A stretch of DNA of 58,853 bases from Plantactinospora alkalitolerans (GTDB lineage: Bacteria > Actinomycetota > Actinomycetes > Mycobacteriales > Micromonosporaceae). Under the pieces are notes generated by a model, which worked only from the letters and a program-made list of their open reading frames with translations, was not told where the DNA came from and did not search any database. The position numbers were made by a program, and so were the translations under genes. Shown piece after piece: positions 8,479 through 17,137 of this stretch (positions within the stretch are counted from its first letter, which is position 1; every line of letters starts with the position of its first letter). The DNA is taken from the NCBI RefSeq assembly GCF_015690345.1, contig NZ_JADPUN010000032.1:1-58853 (forward strand), read 5' to 3'.

Positions 8479-8775
8479 TTGTCTGTTTCCGAGACGTTGC
8501 TGATCTTTGTCGCCATCCCGCTCGGCGCCATACTGGTGATCACCGTGCTGGCGCGGGCCGGCAAGAGCGGGCGTAACGCCCGGCGATACCGGCCGGGGCG
8601 GCCGTTCGAGTTCACGCCGGTCTGGTTCCTCTCCTCGCCCGAGCACCTGAGCGAGTCCGCGCGGACCGCACTGCCGGCCGGCGCGGAGGCCCGCGCGTTG
8701 ACCAGCGGCGAGATCGAGACCATCAGCGCGCCGACGCGCGCCGGCGTGACAGGGGGCGCAAGTGACCGCTGGTAA
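8479..8775 (+). CDS. Small single-span membrane protein
   Basis: Predicted protein of 98 residues with a TTG start at 8479. One N-terminal TM helix (about 6-26) is followed by a basic stretch (GKSGRNARRYRPGRPF) and a cytoplasmic tail of about 55 residues. It overlaps the next gene (DUF5130) by 14 bases, so the two are translationally coupled. Small membrane proteins of this kind beside DUF5130 genes occur in other actinomycetes, as far as I recall. Function is unknown. Confidence 0.7.
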   Translation: MSVSETLLIFVAIPLGAILVITVLARAGKSGRNARRYRPGRPFEFTPVWFLSSPEHLSESARTALPAGAEARALTSGEIETISAPTRAGVTGGASDRW

Positions 8776-9205
8776 GAGCGTGGCGACGACCGACCGGCCG
8801 GAGACCTCGGCCGGACCCGACACCACCGAGCGGCCCAACGTGCTGGACGGTCCCTTCACCACCCGCCAACTGCTGCGCATCGACGAGGCGCTGCGGGTCG
8901 CCGACGGCTCCACCGGGCTGGTCTTCACGGTCTACGTCGGGCCGCTGACCGACCCCGTCCGGGAGCACGCGCAGCGGCTGCACGCCGAGCTGACCGACCC
9001 CGCCCGAGCCGTGCTGATCGCGCTCTCGCCCAACCAGCGGGTGCTGGAGGTGGTGACCGGCTCGGAGGCGCGTAAGCGGATCCCCGACCGGGACGCCAAG
9101 CTGGCCGCGCTCTCGATGGTGGCCGCCTTCGGCGGTGGCGACCTGACCGGCGGCATCGTCAGCGGCCTGGACCAGCTCGCCACCCGCGCCGGCCGGACCG
9201 GCTGA
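8762..9205 (+). CDS. DUF5130 / TPM-domain-like protein
   Basis: Protein of 147 residues starting at GTG 8762 inside the end of the preceding gene. An unstructured N-terminus of about 30 residues is followed by an alpha/beta domain with FTTRQLLRIDEALRVAD, STGLVFTVYVGPL, ARAVLIALSPNQRVLEVVTG and a Gly-rich C-terminal helix. This matches the actinobacterial DUF5130 family, related to the TPM domain. It has no signal peptide. The biochemical role is unknown; coupling to the membrane peptide suggests the two work at the membrane. Confidence 0.8.
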   Translation: MTAGKSVATTDRPETSAGPDTTERPNVLDGPFTTRQLLRIDEALRVADGSTGLVFTVYVGPLTDPVREHAQRLHAELTDPARAVLIALSPNQRVLEVVTGSEARKRIPDRDAKLAALSMVAAFGGGDLTGGIVSGLDQLATRAGRTG

Positions 9206-9216
9206 CCGGTCAGCCG
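9199..9216. terminator. Palindrome over the DUF5130 stop codon
   Basis: The 18-base perfect palindrome CGGCTGACCGGTCAGCCG covers the stop codon of the DUF5130 gene. It can fold as a hairpin and lies between two convergent genes, so a terminator role is likely but not certain. Confidence 0.4.
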
Positions 9217-9361
9217 AGCCAGCCGCCCGGAGCCACCCGCACCGGAAACGGCAGCTCGGCCTGTTCCACCTCGGTGGACGGGACCGCGTTGCCGCCCGGC
9301 ACCCGCAGCCCGTCTCCCGGATCACCCGCCAGCCCGGCGGAATGGCCGACCGGTGCCGTGC

Positions 9362-11932
9362 TCAGGCCGAGGCGGAGTCCTTCGCTCGGGCCCGCAGCGC
9401 CCGGAGCACGCCGTCCCGGCCCTCGGCGACCAGCCGGCGCAGCGACGCCGGATGGCCCGACTCGGCCAGCCAACCGTCGGTGGCCCGGACGGTGTCCTCG
9501 CTCACCTGGTACGCCGGGTACGCCAGCATGACGAACTCCTGCGCCGGCTCGCTGTCCCGGCTCGCCCAGACCTGGCCGGTCGAGGCGAAGAACGGCGCGA
9601 CGTACGGGGCGGTCAGTTCGACCTGAGCCGGATGCTGGAAGCCCTGCAACAGTGCCCGGTGCCGCCAGTTCGGCAGGATCTCGTCCCCGGTCAGCGCGCG
9701 CCACACCGCCGCCTTGTTCTCGGCGGTGGGGATCAGCGCGTACGCCAGCGCGGCCTCCCGCTCACCGCTCGACGTCCGGTCCGACGACAACTCCGCGTCG
9801 ATCTCGGCCCGCCCGGCCGCCCCGTTCGCGACCAGGGCCCGGAGTACCGTCCAACGCAGCTCGGTGTCGATGGCCAGCCCGTCCGGCACCTCGACGCCGT
9901 CCAGCCAGCCCCGGAGCACGGCCAGCTCCGCGTCGCTGCGGGCCGCCGAGGCGTAGGTACGCGCCCAGGTCAGTTGCAACCCGCTGCCCGGCTCCGCCCC
10001 CCGCAGGACGGTCGACGCGGTGCCGGCGAGCTGGCGCCAGCCCGTCGGCGCCCAGTCCGGGGCGGCGTACGAGGTGAGCGTGGCGGCGGCCTGCCGGAGC
10101 GTCTGGGTGACCAGGTTGATGTCGGTCTCGGCCGGCAGGCCGGTCAACGCGAGCGCCACGTAGTCCCGGGCCGACAGTTCGGCGTCCCGCACCATGTCCC
10201 AGGCGGCGGCCCAGCACAGGCCCCGGGGCAGCGACGATTCGAAGGCGTCGATGTGCCGTACGACCGTCGCCATCGACCGCTCGTCCAGCCGGAGCTTGGC
10301 GTACGTCAGGTCGTCGTCGTTGAGCAGCAGCACCTGCGGTGCGGCCACGCCGACGAGCTGCGGCAGCTCGGTACGTTCCCCGACGACGTCGACCTCGAGC
10401 CGGTCCCGCCGGACCAGCCGACCGTCCCGCAGGTCGTAGAGGCCGACCCCGATCCTGTGCGTACGCAGCGTGGGGTGCTCGCTCGGCGCCTCCTGCACCA
10501 CCACGACCGACTGGTACGCGCCGTCGGGGCCGATCGTCACCTCCGGCCGCAGCGTGTTGACCTGGGCGGTCTCCAGCCACTCGGCGGCGAACTTGCGCAG
10601 TTCCCGGCCGGAGGCCGCCTCCAGCTCGGTGAGCAGGTCGTCGAAGGTGGCGTTGCTCCAGGCGTACTTGCCGAAGTAACTGCGCAGGCCCTGGCGGAAC
10701 GGCCCCTCGCCGACGTACGCGACGAGCTGCTTGAGCACGCTGGCGCCCTTGGCGTACGTGATGCCGTCGAAGTTGACCTCGACCGCCTCCAGGTCGGGCA
10801 TCTCGCAGTAGACCGGGTGGGTGGAGGAGAGCTGGTCCTGGCGGTAGCCCCAGTTCTTCCGGACCGACAGGAACGTCGTCCAGGCGTCCGAGAACCGGGT
10901 GGCGTTGGCGTTGGCCCAGTGACTGGCCCACTCGGCGAACGACTCGTTCAGCCAGAGGTCGTTCCACCAGCGCATGGTCACCAGGTCGCCGAACCACATG
11001 TGTGCCAGTTCGTGCAGGATGGTGTTGGCCCGCTGCTCGTACTCGAAGTCGGTCTCCTGCGAGCGGAACAGGTAGTGCGCCTCGGCGTGCGTGACGCAGC
11101 CGAAGTTCTCCATCGCGCCGGCGTTGAAGTCGGGTACCCACACCTGGTCGTACTTCGGCAGCGGGTAGCGGACGCCGAACTGCTCGTGGAAGAAGTCGAA
11201 GCCCTGGGTGGTGACCAGGTTCAGGTCCGCCGAGTCGAGGTACTGGGACATGCTGGCCCGGCAGAAGTATCCGAGGTCGATGCCGTCGTGGCTGTAGCGG
11301 ACCTCGTGGTACGGCCCGGCGCAGATCGCCGTGACGTAGGTGCTCATCACGGCCGACGGAACGAAGTGGATGGTCTTGCTCTCCGCGCCGGCGGGCTCCT
11401 CCTCGCGTACCGGCATGTTGGACACCGCCCGCCAGTGCGCCGGAACGGTCGCGTGCCAGGTGAAGACGCTCTTCAGATCGGGCTGGTCGAAGCAGGCGAA
11501 GGCCCGCTGCGCGTCGGCCGTCTCGAACTGGCTGTACAGGTAGGTCTCGCCGTCGACCGGGTCGACGCTGCGGTGCAGCCCCTGCCCGCTGGACGAGTAG
11601 AGGAAGTCGGCCTCGACGACCAGGACGTTCTCGGCGGCGAGGCCGACAAGGGTGAGCCCGGCCTCGGCGGACCAGTCCGACAGGTCGACCGGGGCGCCGT
11701 TCAGCGTCGCGGCCCGGACGGCGTCCGCGGCCAGTTCGATGAACGTGGTGGCACCGGGCTCGGCGCAACGGAACCGGACCTCGGTCGTCGAGCGGAAGGT
11801 GCGGTTGTCCGCGGCTCGTCCGGCGGACGACAGGTCGAGGCGGATGTCATAGCTGGTGACGTCGAGCAGACGCCCCCGCTCCGTCGCTTCGACCTGGGTC
11901 AGGTTGCGCACTCCGGGCACGTGAATCTCCAT
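9362..11932 (-). CDS. pepN: Aminopeptidase N (M1 family)
   Basis: Cytoplasmic zinc aminopeptidase that removes N-terminal residues from peptides, 856 residues, the usual length for actinobacterial PepN. Order: N-terminal beta domain (1-195), catalytic domain with exopeptidase motif GAMEN (272-276) and zinc motif HELAH (His307, Glu308, His311) with the third ligand Glu330 in WLNESFAEW, then the helical ERAP1-like C-terminal domain with VVVQEAPSEHPTLRTHRIGVGLY. The proton-donor Tyr region is in the YFGKYAW/VEVNFDGITYAKGA part. Start ATG 11932 fits the family. It is divergent from the DsbA-like gene. Confidence 0.96.
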   Translation of the reverse strand: MEIHVPGVRNLTQVEATERGRLLDVTSYDIRLDLSSAGRAADNRTFRSTTEVRFRCAEPGATTFIELAADAVRAATLNGAPVDLSDWSAEAGLTLVGLAAENVLVVEADFLYSSSGQGLHRSVDPVDGETYLYSQFETADAQRAFACFDQPDLKSVFTWHATVPAHWRAVSNMPVREEEPAGAESKTIHFVPSAVMSTYVTAICAGPYHEVRYSHDGIDLGYFCRASMSQYLDSADLNLVTTQGFDFFHEQFGVRYPLPKYDQVWVPDFNAGAMENFGCVTHAEAHYLFRSQETDFEYEQRANTILHELAHMWFGDLVTMRWWNDLWLNESFAEWASHWANANATRFSDAWTTFLSVRKNWGYRQDQLSSTHPVYCEMPDLEAVEVNFDGITYAKGASVLKQLVAYVGEGPFRQGLRSYFGKYAWSNATFDDLLTELEAASGRELRKFAAEWLETAQVNTLRPEVTIGPDGAYQSVVVVQEAPSEHPTLRTHRIGVGLYDLRDGRLVRRDRLEVDVVGERTELPQLVGVAAPQVLLLNDDDLTYAKLRLDERSMATVVRHIDAFESSLPRGLCWAAAWDMVRDAELSARDYVALALTGLPAETDINLVTQTLRQAAATLTSYAAPDWAPTGWRQLAGTASTVLRGAEPGSGLQLTWARTYASAARSDAELAVLRGWLDGVEVPDGLAIDTELRWTVLRALVANGAAGRAEIDAELSSDRTSSGEREAALAYALIPTAENKAAVWRALTGDEILPNWRHRALLQGFQHPAQVELTAPYVAPFFASTGQVWASRDSEPAQEFVMLAYPAYQVSEDTVRATDGWLAESGHPASLRRLVAEGRDGVLRALRARAKDSASA

Positions 11933-12126
11933 CCGATCTTCCCGCTGGCTGTCGTCATTGACAGCATCGAGCCATCCCCACGACTCACGCCGAGTCTTTC
12001 ATGTCGGCGACCGTGGTATTGGTGCTCCAGGTCACGGTCTCATCCCGCTGTCGATACGGGTTTACTGGGGTGAAGATCTGTAACGGTGTCGCCGAGCCCG
12101 GCGCCCCTACGACGAAGGGAGTCGCC

Positions 12127-12753
12127 GTGTCCGAACGTGCGGCCGTTGACATGTTCTTCGACCCGACCTGTCCGTGGGCCTGGATCACCTCTCGCTGGCT
12201 GCTCGAGGTGGAGCGGGTACGTCCGGTCGATGTCCGGTTCCGGGTGATGAGTCTCTCGGTGCTCAACGAGGGCCGGGACGTGTCGGAGCAGTACCGGGAG
12301 GGGTTGAAGAAGGCCTGGGGTCCGGTCCGGATCTGCATCGCGGTGGAGCAGACGCACGGATCCGGGGTGGTTCGTGACCTCTACACCGCCCTCGGCACCC
12401 GGATCCACCTCGGTAAGGAGGAGCGGGGCCAGGAGCTCTACCGGGCGGCGCTGGCCGATGTCGGGCTGGACCCGGCGCTGGCCGAGATCGCCGATTCGAC
12501 CGAGTACGACGTGGCACTGCGGGCCAGCCACGACGCGGGGATGAAGCCGGTCGGTCAGGACGTGGGCACGCCGGTGATCCACGCTCCGGGCCCGGTGCCG
12601 GGCGAGACCGTCGCGTTCTTCGGCCCGGTGATCACCCCGGCGCCGAAGGGCGAGGCCGCTGGCCGGTTGTGGGACGGGGTGCTCCTGGTCGCCGGAACCC
12701 CCGGCTTCTACGAGCTGAAGCGGAGCCGTACCGAGGCGCCCAGCTTCGATTGA
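12127..12753 (+). CDS. Rv2466c-type mycothiol-dependent nitroreductase / DsbA-like
   Basis: Thioredoxin-fold protein of the DsbA family closest to mycobacterial Rv2466c, a mycothiol-linked reductase. It has 208 residues from GTG 12127, with GAAGGGAG upstream; a longer frame exists from 12001 but lacks family similarity. Landmarks: FFDPTCPWAWITSRW (residues 10-24), RVMSLSVLNEGRD, EQYREGLKKAWGPVR, and the cis-Pro segment DVGTPVIHAPG, ending in ELKRSRTEAPSFD. The active site is CPWA (Cys15, Ala18), where Rv2466c has CPWC, so it should act as a monothiol enzyme. A redox-stress role is inferred from the family. Confidence 0.9.
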   Translation: MSERAAVDMFFDPTCPWAWITSRWLLEVERVRPVDVRFRVMSLSVLNEGRDVSEQYREGLKKAWGPVRICIAVEQTHGSGVVRDLYTALGTRIHLGKEERGQELYRAALADVGLDPALAEIADSTEYDVALRASHDAGMKPVGQDVGTPVIHAPGPVPGETVAFFGPVITPAPKGEAAGRLWDGVLLVAGTPGFYELKRSRTEAPSFD

Positions 12754-12882
12754 GTGCGGCACCCAGCTTCGATCGGGTGATCGGCTCCGGGGTCCCGACC
12801 AGGGATCCCGGGGCCGCCCACGGGGTGGACACGGCGGGGTGTCCGTACGGCGGATCCGGCGCCGCCGGTAGCGTTCCGGGGC

Positions 12883-14136
12883 ATGACGGTCGTGCATCCG
12901 ATCACCCGGGCCTGGATCACCACGGGCGGCACCGGCGCGCAGAACTACGACGAGTTCGCCGACGACGCCGAGATCACCGAGATCATCAGGTCCAATCCGC
13001 ACAGCGCACTCGCGATCGAGATGCCGCACCGGGCGCCGGAGAGCGTCGGGCGGTCCTTCGTCGAGTCGCTGCCCGACGCCGTCGCCCGGCTGGCGCAGGC
13101 CCGGGACGACGGCAGCTACACCCCGGCCGAGCAGGTCGTGGTGCTGTACCGGATAACCGCGGCGGACGACGAGCCCGGCTACGGCCTGTTCGCCATGGTC
13201 GACACCGACCAGATCTCGACCAGCGCCGACGAGCCCGGCCTGGTGATCCGCAACGAAGAGGTCTTCATCGCCAAGGTGCGGGAGCGGGTGGCGCTGGCCG
13301 AGGCGACCGGCCATCTCCTCTCGCCGGTGCTGCTGCTCCAGACGGGCAACCGGGCCGCCGACCCCGGTGACCGCGATCCGGCAGGCGCCCTGCACCTGGC
13401 CCTCGCCGAGGCCACCGACAGGGCCGGCGCACCCGCCGCGACGGACACCGACCAGGCGGGGCGGACCCACGCGATCTGGCTCGTCGGGCCGGGCCGGCAC
13501 CAGGACGAGTTGCTGGCGTTGGCCGGCGCCGGAGAGCTGGTCGTCGCGGACGGCAACCATCGGAGCCTGGCCGCGCAGACCGGCGGGCTGCCACGTTTCC
13601 TCGCGGTGATCACCACGCCCGCGTCGGTGGCGATCCAGCCGTACAACCGGCTCGTCAGCGAGCTGACCAGCACTCCGGACGAGCTGATCGCCCGGTTGCG
13701 CGGGGCGGGCGCGCGGGTCGAGCCGATGACCGGCCCGGCGGCGGTGCCCGACTCCGGCGGAACCGTCGTCCTGTACGCCGCCGGCACGTCGTACGCGGTC
13801 ACGCTGCCGCCGGGCGGTGGGGACGGGGTGGACAACCTGGACCACGCGCTCGTCGAGCGGGTTCTGCTCAGGGAGGCGCTCGGTCTCGATCCCGGAGACA
13901 AGCGGATCACCTACGTCGGTGGCGACTACCCGGCGGCCTGGCTGGTCGGCGAGGTCGACGCGGGCCGGGCGGAGCTGGCGATCCTGATCGCCCCGGTGAC
14001 GGTGCAGGACTTCGTCGCGGTCAACCTGGCCCGGCAGAAGATGCCCCGGAAGAGCACCTGGTTCACCCCGAAGGCCCGGGGTGGCCTCGTCCTGGCCGAG
14101 TTGGGCCGCGACGGCGGGCAGTTGCCGCCCGACTGA
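12883..14136 (+). CDS. DUF1015 family protein
   Basis: Conserved protein of 417 residues with no assigned enzymatic activity. The start ATG 12883 gives MTVVHPITRAWITTGGTGAQNYDEFADD, and the family hallmarks are NPHSALAIEMPHR, PAEQVVVLYRI, the conserved VVADGNHRSLAA with a probable catalytic or ligand-binding Asp/His pair, and KSTWFTPKARGGLVL near the C-terminus. It sits between the DsbA-like gene and rpiB on the same strand, an arrangement consistent with housekeeping metabolism. No signal or membrane segment is seen. Confidence 0.88.
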   Translation: MTVVHPITRAWITTGGTGAQNYDEFADDAEITEIIRSNPHSALAIEMPHRAPESVGRSFVESLPDAVARLAQARDDGSYTPAEQVVVLYRITAADDEPGYGLFAMVDTDQISTSADEPGLVIRNEEVFIAKVRERVALAEATGHLLSPVLLLQTGNRAADPGDRDPAGALHLALAEATDRAGAPAATDTDQAGRTHAIWLVGPGRHQDELLALAGAGELVVADGNHRSLAAQTGGLPRFLAVITTPASVAIQPYNRLVSELTSTPDELIARLRGAGARVEPMTGPAAVPDSGGTVVLYAAGTSYAVTLPPGGGDGVDNLDHALVERVLLREALGLDPGDKRITYVGGDYPAAWLVGEVDAGRAELAILIAPVTVQDFVAVNLARQKMPRKSTWFTPKARGGLVLAELGRDGGQLPPD

Positions 14137-14248
14137 CCGGCCGCCGGGCGCCCGGATGGTCGGCTTCGCGGCCGTCCGGGCTGTGATCTGTCCGGCTGCC
14201 GCCACGCCTGCCGGCGGGCCGGTACGGCGAACTGGAAGACTGCGCGGT

Positions 14249-14725
14249 ATGCGCGTCTATCTGGGATCCGATCACGCCGGTTACGAACTGAAGGTGCATC
14301 TGGCCAACCACCTGGCCAAGCAGGGCTACGACCTGGTGGACGTCGGGCCCTTCCTGTTCGACCCGGACGACGACTATCCCGTGTTCTGCCTGCACAGCGG
14401 CGCCCGGGTGGTGGCCGACCCCGGCAGCCTCGGTGTGGTCATCGGCGGGTCGGGCAACGGCGAGCAGATCGCCGCGAACAAGGTCGCCGGCGTACGGGCG
14501 GCGCTCGCCTGGAACGTGGAGACCGCACAGCTCGCCCGGCAGCACAACGACGCGAACGTGGTGGCGGTGGGTGCCCGGCAGCACACCCTCGACGAGGCGA
14601 CCGCGATCGTGGAGGCGTTCCTCACCACGGCGTTCTCGGGCAACGAGCGACACGCACGCCGGATCGCCCAGGTCGCCGAGTACGAGCAGGCGGGGACGCT
14701 GCCGGCGCTGCCGACCACCCCGTAG
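14249..14725 (+). CDS. rpiB: Ribose-5-phosphate isomerase B
   Basis: Interconverts ribose 5-phosphate and ribulose 5-phosphate in the pentose phosphate pathway. It has 158 residues from ATG 14249 (MRVYLGSDHAGYELK). The active-site loop GGSGNGEQIAANKV is the actinobacterial/mycobacterial type, in which a glutamate serves as base, unlike the cysteine of E. coli RpiB. The segment RAALAWNVETAQLARQHNDANVVAVGAR binds phosphate in relatives. The frame is open upstream, but only this start gives the family N-terminus. The gene follows DUF1015 by about 110 bases. Confidence 0.96.
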   Translation: MRVYLGSDHAGYELKVHLANHLAKQGYDLVDVGPFLFDPDDDYPVFCLHSGARVVADPGSLGVVIGGSGNGEQIAANKVAGVRAALAWNVETAQLARQHNDANVVAVGARQHTLDEATAIVEAFLTTAFSGNERHARRIAQVAEYEQAGTLPALPTTP

Positions 14726-14757
14726 CCGGGGACCCGCGACGTCGACCGGCGCGGCGG

Positions 14758-15072
14758 TCAGCGCCCGTTGCGGGGAAGGTCCTCCCGGGGCACCCAGTTG
14801 CGGCGGACCAGGACCAGCCGCTCGGCCGCCTCGGCGAGGTCGGCGTCCGACGGCCGGGCCGCGTCCCGGGCCCGCATCGCTGCCGAGACGTTCACCTGCG
14901 AGGCGCCCGAGCCGATCAGGCCGCGCAGACCGCGTTCCGCGTCCCGGTCGTCGCCAGCCGGTCCCGGGCCGGCACCCGACTCGGGACCGCGGCGTGCCTC
15001 GCCGGCCGGTCCGCCGCTACCGCTCGGAGTCTCGTGCCGCAGCCGGCGCCGTCGACGCTCCGGATCGCCCAT
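14758..15072 (-). CDS. Conserved actinobacterial hypothetical protein
   Basis: Protein of 104 residues on the minus strand. The N-terminus is basic (RRRRRLRHE) and a Gly/Pro-rich low-complexity stretch runs to about residue 42. The second half is compact and ordered: GLRGLIGSGASQVNVSAAMRARDAARPSDADLAEAAERLVLVRRNWVPREDLPR. As far as I recall this C-terminal motif recurs in small proteins of many actinomycetes. Function is unknown, and no catalytic motif or membrane segment is visible. Confidence 0.75.
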   Translation of the reverse strand: MGDPERRRRRLRHETPSGSGGPAGEARRGPESGAGPGPAGDDRDAERGLRGLIGSGASQVNVSAAMRARDAARPSDADLAEAAERLVLVRRNWVPREDLPRNGR

Positions 15073-15110
15073 GGATCGACCCTACCGCCCGACAGCCCTG
15101 GGGTCGCCGC

Positions 15111-16367
15111 TCAGAACACTCCCAGTCCGCTGGGCGCCCGGTGCCAGCCGAACGCGGCGGAGGCCCGGGGCAGTACGCCGGGCCGGACCTCCCGGACCCG
15201 TCCGGCCGTGGCCAGCGTGCCGAGGGAGGGTCCGCCGAGGTAGGCGGCGGCGAGATCGCGTACGTCGCAGGCCAGTTCGGCCGGCGCGTCGGTCCGGGTG
15301 CACTCGGCAGTACCGGACGCCACGGTCAGCCGCCACCGGCCCGCGTTCTCCGGCAGCAGCGGATCGGTGACGTCGAACACCACGTCGACGTCGGCGGCGT
15401 AACTTCGGGCGGCCAGGGCGGCCGGCAGGTCGACGATCCGGACCCAGAGTCCGTGGTTCAGTCCGGCGCCGAGCTGACGCGGCTCGTCGACCAGGTACTG
15501 CAACGGCTCGTCGATGGCGGCGTGGTGGAAGCTGACGCTCCGGGTCAGGTCGATGGAGAGCAGGAAGCGCCACAGCGCCTGGTAGGCAGCGGGATCGTCG
15601 GCCACCACCTCGTCGACCATCACCTGGCCGCGCGGCCCACGGACGTCCCACTCGGCGCGGCTGCGCCAGAGCGCGTACCCGGCGGGTCCGGCCGGTGTCT
15701 CGGTGATCACGACCTGCCGGTCCGCCGGTCCGAAGCGGCGGGAGGGGTAGTCGGTCAGCACGTACCGCCACCAGGGCTCGGTCCGGTCGGACCAGCCGGG
15801 GCGGCCGACGCGGACCCGTTCGTAGAGCGGAGCGATTACGGACCGGAGCTGGAGCGGATCGCCGATCCGGAACGTGACGTCCGGTTCCGGACCGCCGGAC
15901 GGATCCGGCGGGACGGGCGCGACCAGCCGTAGCGCGTTGGTGTCGACGTGCAGCGACAACTGCTGGGTCGCCTGGCCGTAGCCGAACCGGGGGTAGATCG
16001 GGCCCTCGCTGGCCCAGAGCACCGTGATCGGCTCCCGCCCGGCGGCCCGGACGTCCCGCAACTGCTGCCGCATCAGCCGGCTCAGCAGCCCTCGGCGCCG
16101 GTGGCTCGGCGCCACCCCCACGTCCGTGACGTGCGCGGCCGGCAGCGTGGTGCCCGGCACGGTCAGCCCTCGGGTGTACACGCCCGCGTGGGCCACCACG
16201 GTCCCGCCGGACCGGATCACCAGTGACCGTCCCGGTTCGGCGATGCCGGCATGGACCTCCGACAGCGTGGCGTCCGGTTCGTTGTGGAAGAGGGTCCGCA
16301 TCAGCGAGTCGATGTCGTCCAGGTCGGCGGGGGTCGCGGCCTCGATCGGTGACTCTGTGTCGAGCAT
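15111..16367 (-). CDS. Eis-like GNAT N-acetyltransferase
   Basis: Acetyl-CoA-dependent N-acetyltransferase of the Eis family; relatives acetylate amines such as aminoglycosides. It has 418 residues, the family length, and three regions: an N-terminal GNAT domain with the acetyl-CoA loop VTDVGVAPSHRRRGLLSRLM, a second GNAT-like domain (about 160-290) and an SCP2-like C-terminal domain. In Eis the C-terminal carboxylate is catalytic, and this protein ends in Phe (SAAFGWHRAPSGLGVF), which fits. Start ATG 16367. The natural substrate is unknown, so a resistance role should not be assumed. Confidence 0.92.
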   Translation of the reverse strand: MLDTESPIEAATPADLDDIDSLMRTLFHNEPDATLSEVHAGIAEPGRSLVIRSGGTVVAHAGVYTRGLTVPGTTLPAAHVTDVGVAPSHRRRGLLSRLMRQQLRDVRAAGREPITVLWASEGPIYPRFGYGQATQQLSLHVDTNALRLVAPVPPDPSGGPEPDVTFRIGDPLQLRSVIAPLYERVRVGRPGWSDRTEPWWRYVLTDYPSRRFGPADRQVVITETPAGPAGYALWRSRAEWDVRGPRGQVMVDEVVADDPAAYQALWRFLLSIDLTRSVSFHHAAIDEPLQYLVDEPRQLGAGLNHGLWVRIVDLPAALAARSYAADVDVVFDVTDPLLPENAGRWRLTVASGTAECTRTDAPAELACDVRDLAAAYLGGPSLGTLATAGRVREVRPGVLPRASAAFGWHRAPSGLGVF

Positions 16368-16470
16368 CGTCCCTGTCTAGTCCACCGGGTGCTGATTCCG
16401 CGACCTGTTTACGGGCTGGCTACCCTCGAAACCGGGACGGGTTCGCGCCCGAGCCGATGGGGAGGACCAG

Positions 16471-17004
16471 ATGTCAGAGCAGACACAACCGTGGGCCGAG
16501 CGGACCGTCGAGATGCCGCCGGAGGGTGTCCGTCCGGAGGGTTTCCGGCGTGGGGTCGCACCGGTGGGTACGCCCAGGCCGGGTGCCGGGTCGACGCCGG
16601 TGACGCCGCACGAGCCGACCGGCACGGGGTGGCCGGCGGTGGAGGAGGAGCCGCACCGGCTGCCCCCGGGGTACCACTGGCGGCAGCTGCGTCGCGGGAT
16701 GCACTGGAGCATGATCGGCGGCCTGTTCGCCTTCGTCTGCTGGGGGATCTGGGCCATCTCGGGGCGTGGCGACCTGACCAGTCCGGTCGTCACCTTCGTG
16801 CTGACCCTCTTCGTCGCGGTCGGTCTCTTCGCGCTGGCCCGGCTGGTCGGGCGGGTGGTCTGGGAGCGGCAGCTCGGCCGGATCCGGCGTACGGCCCGGG
16901 GTGCGCACCTGGTGACCGCCGTGTTCCTGGTCGGTGTCGGGGTGGCCTACCTGCGCCAGACGGAGTGGGTCGTGGACCTGTGGAACTGGGTCGCCGGACT
17001 CTGA
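16471..17004 (+). CDS. Integral membrane protein, unknown function
   Basis: Protein of 177 residues starting at ATG 16471 behind GGGGAGGACCAG. A hydrophilic Pro-rich N-terminus of about 65 residues is followed by PPGYHWRQLRRGMHWSMIGGLFA and three to four TM helices (about 83-100, 107-127, 150-166). It ends in WVVDLWNWVAGL. No transport or enzyme motif is recognised. It is divergent from the Eis-like gene with about 100 bases between them. Confidence 0.82.
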   Translation: MSEQTQPWAERTVEMPPEGVRPEGFRRGVAPVGTPRPGAGSTPVTPHEPTGTGWPAVEEEPHRLPPGYHWRQLRRGMHWSMIGGLFAFVCWGIWAISGRGDLTSPVVTFVLTLFVAVGLFALARLVGRVVWERQLGRIRRTARGAHLVTAVFLVGVGVAYLRQTEWVVDLWNWVAGL

Positions 17005-17137
17005 AGCCTGATCCGGGACAGGCATTTGATCAAAGCGATAAATCACAATTTGGTCACTCGATAGTTACTCTGCGCCTGTTGTTCAATTACCTGACGCTAC
17101 TATTCGGTCTCCGCCCCTCCTTCGGAGGTTGCCGACG

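Noticed and set aside
8128-8928. Long minus-strand frames opposite the DUF5130 genes and kynureninase 3' region
   Set aside because: Arg/Pro/Gly-rich composition, no family resemblance, and they lie opposite well-supported genes; they arise from the high third-position G+C.
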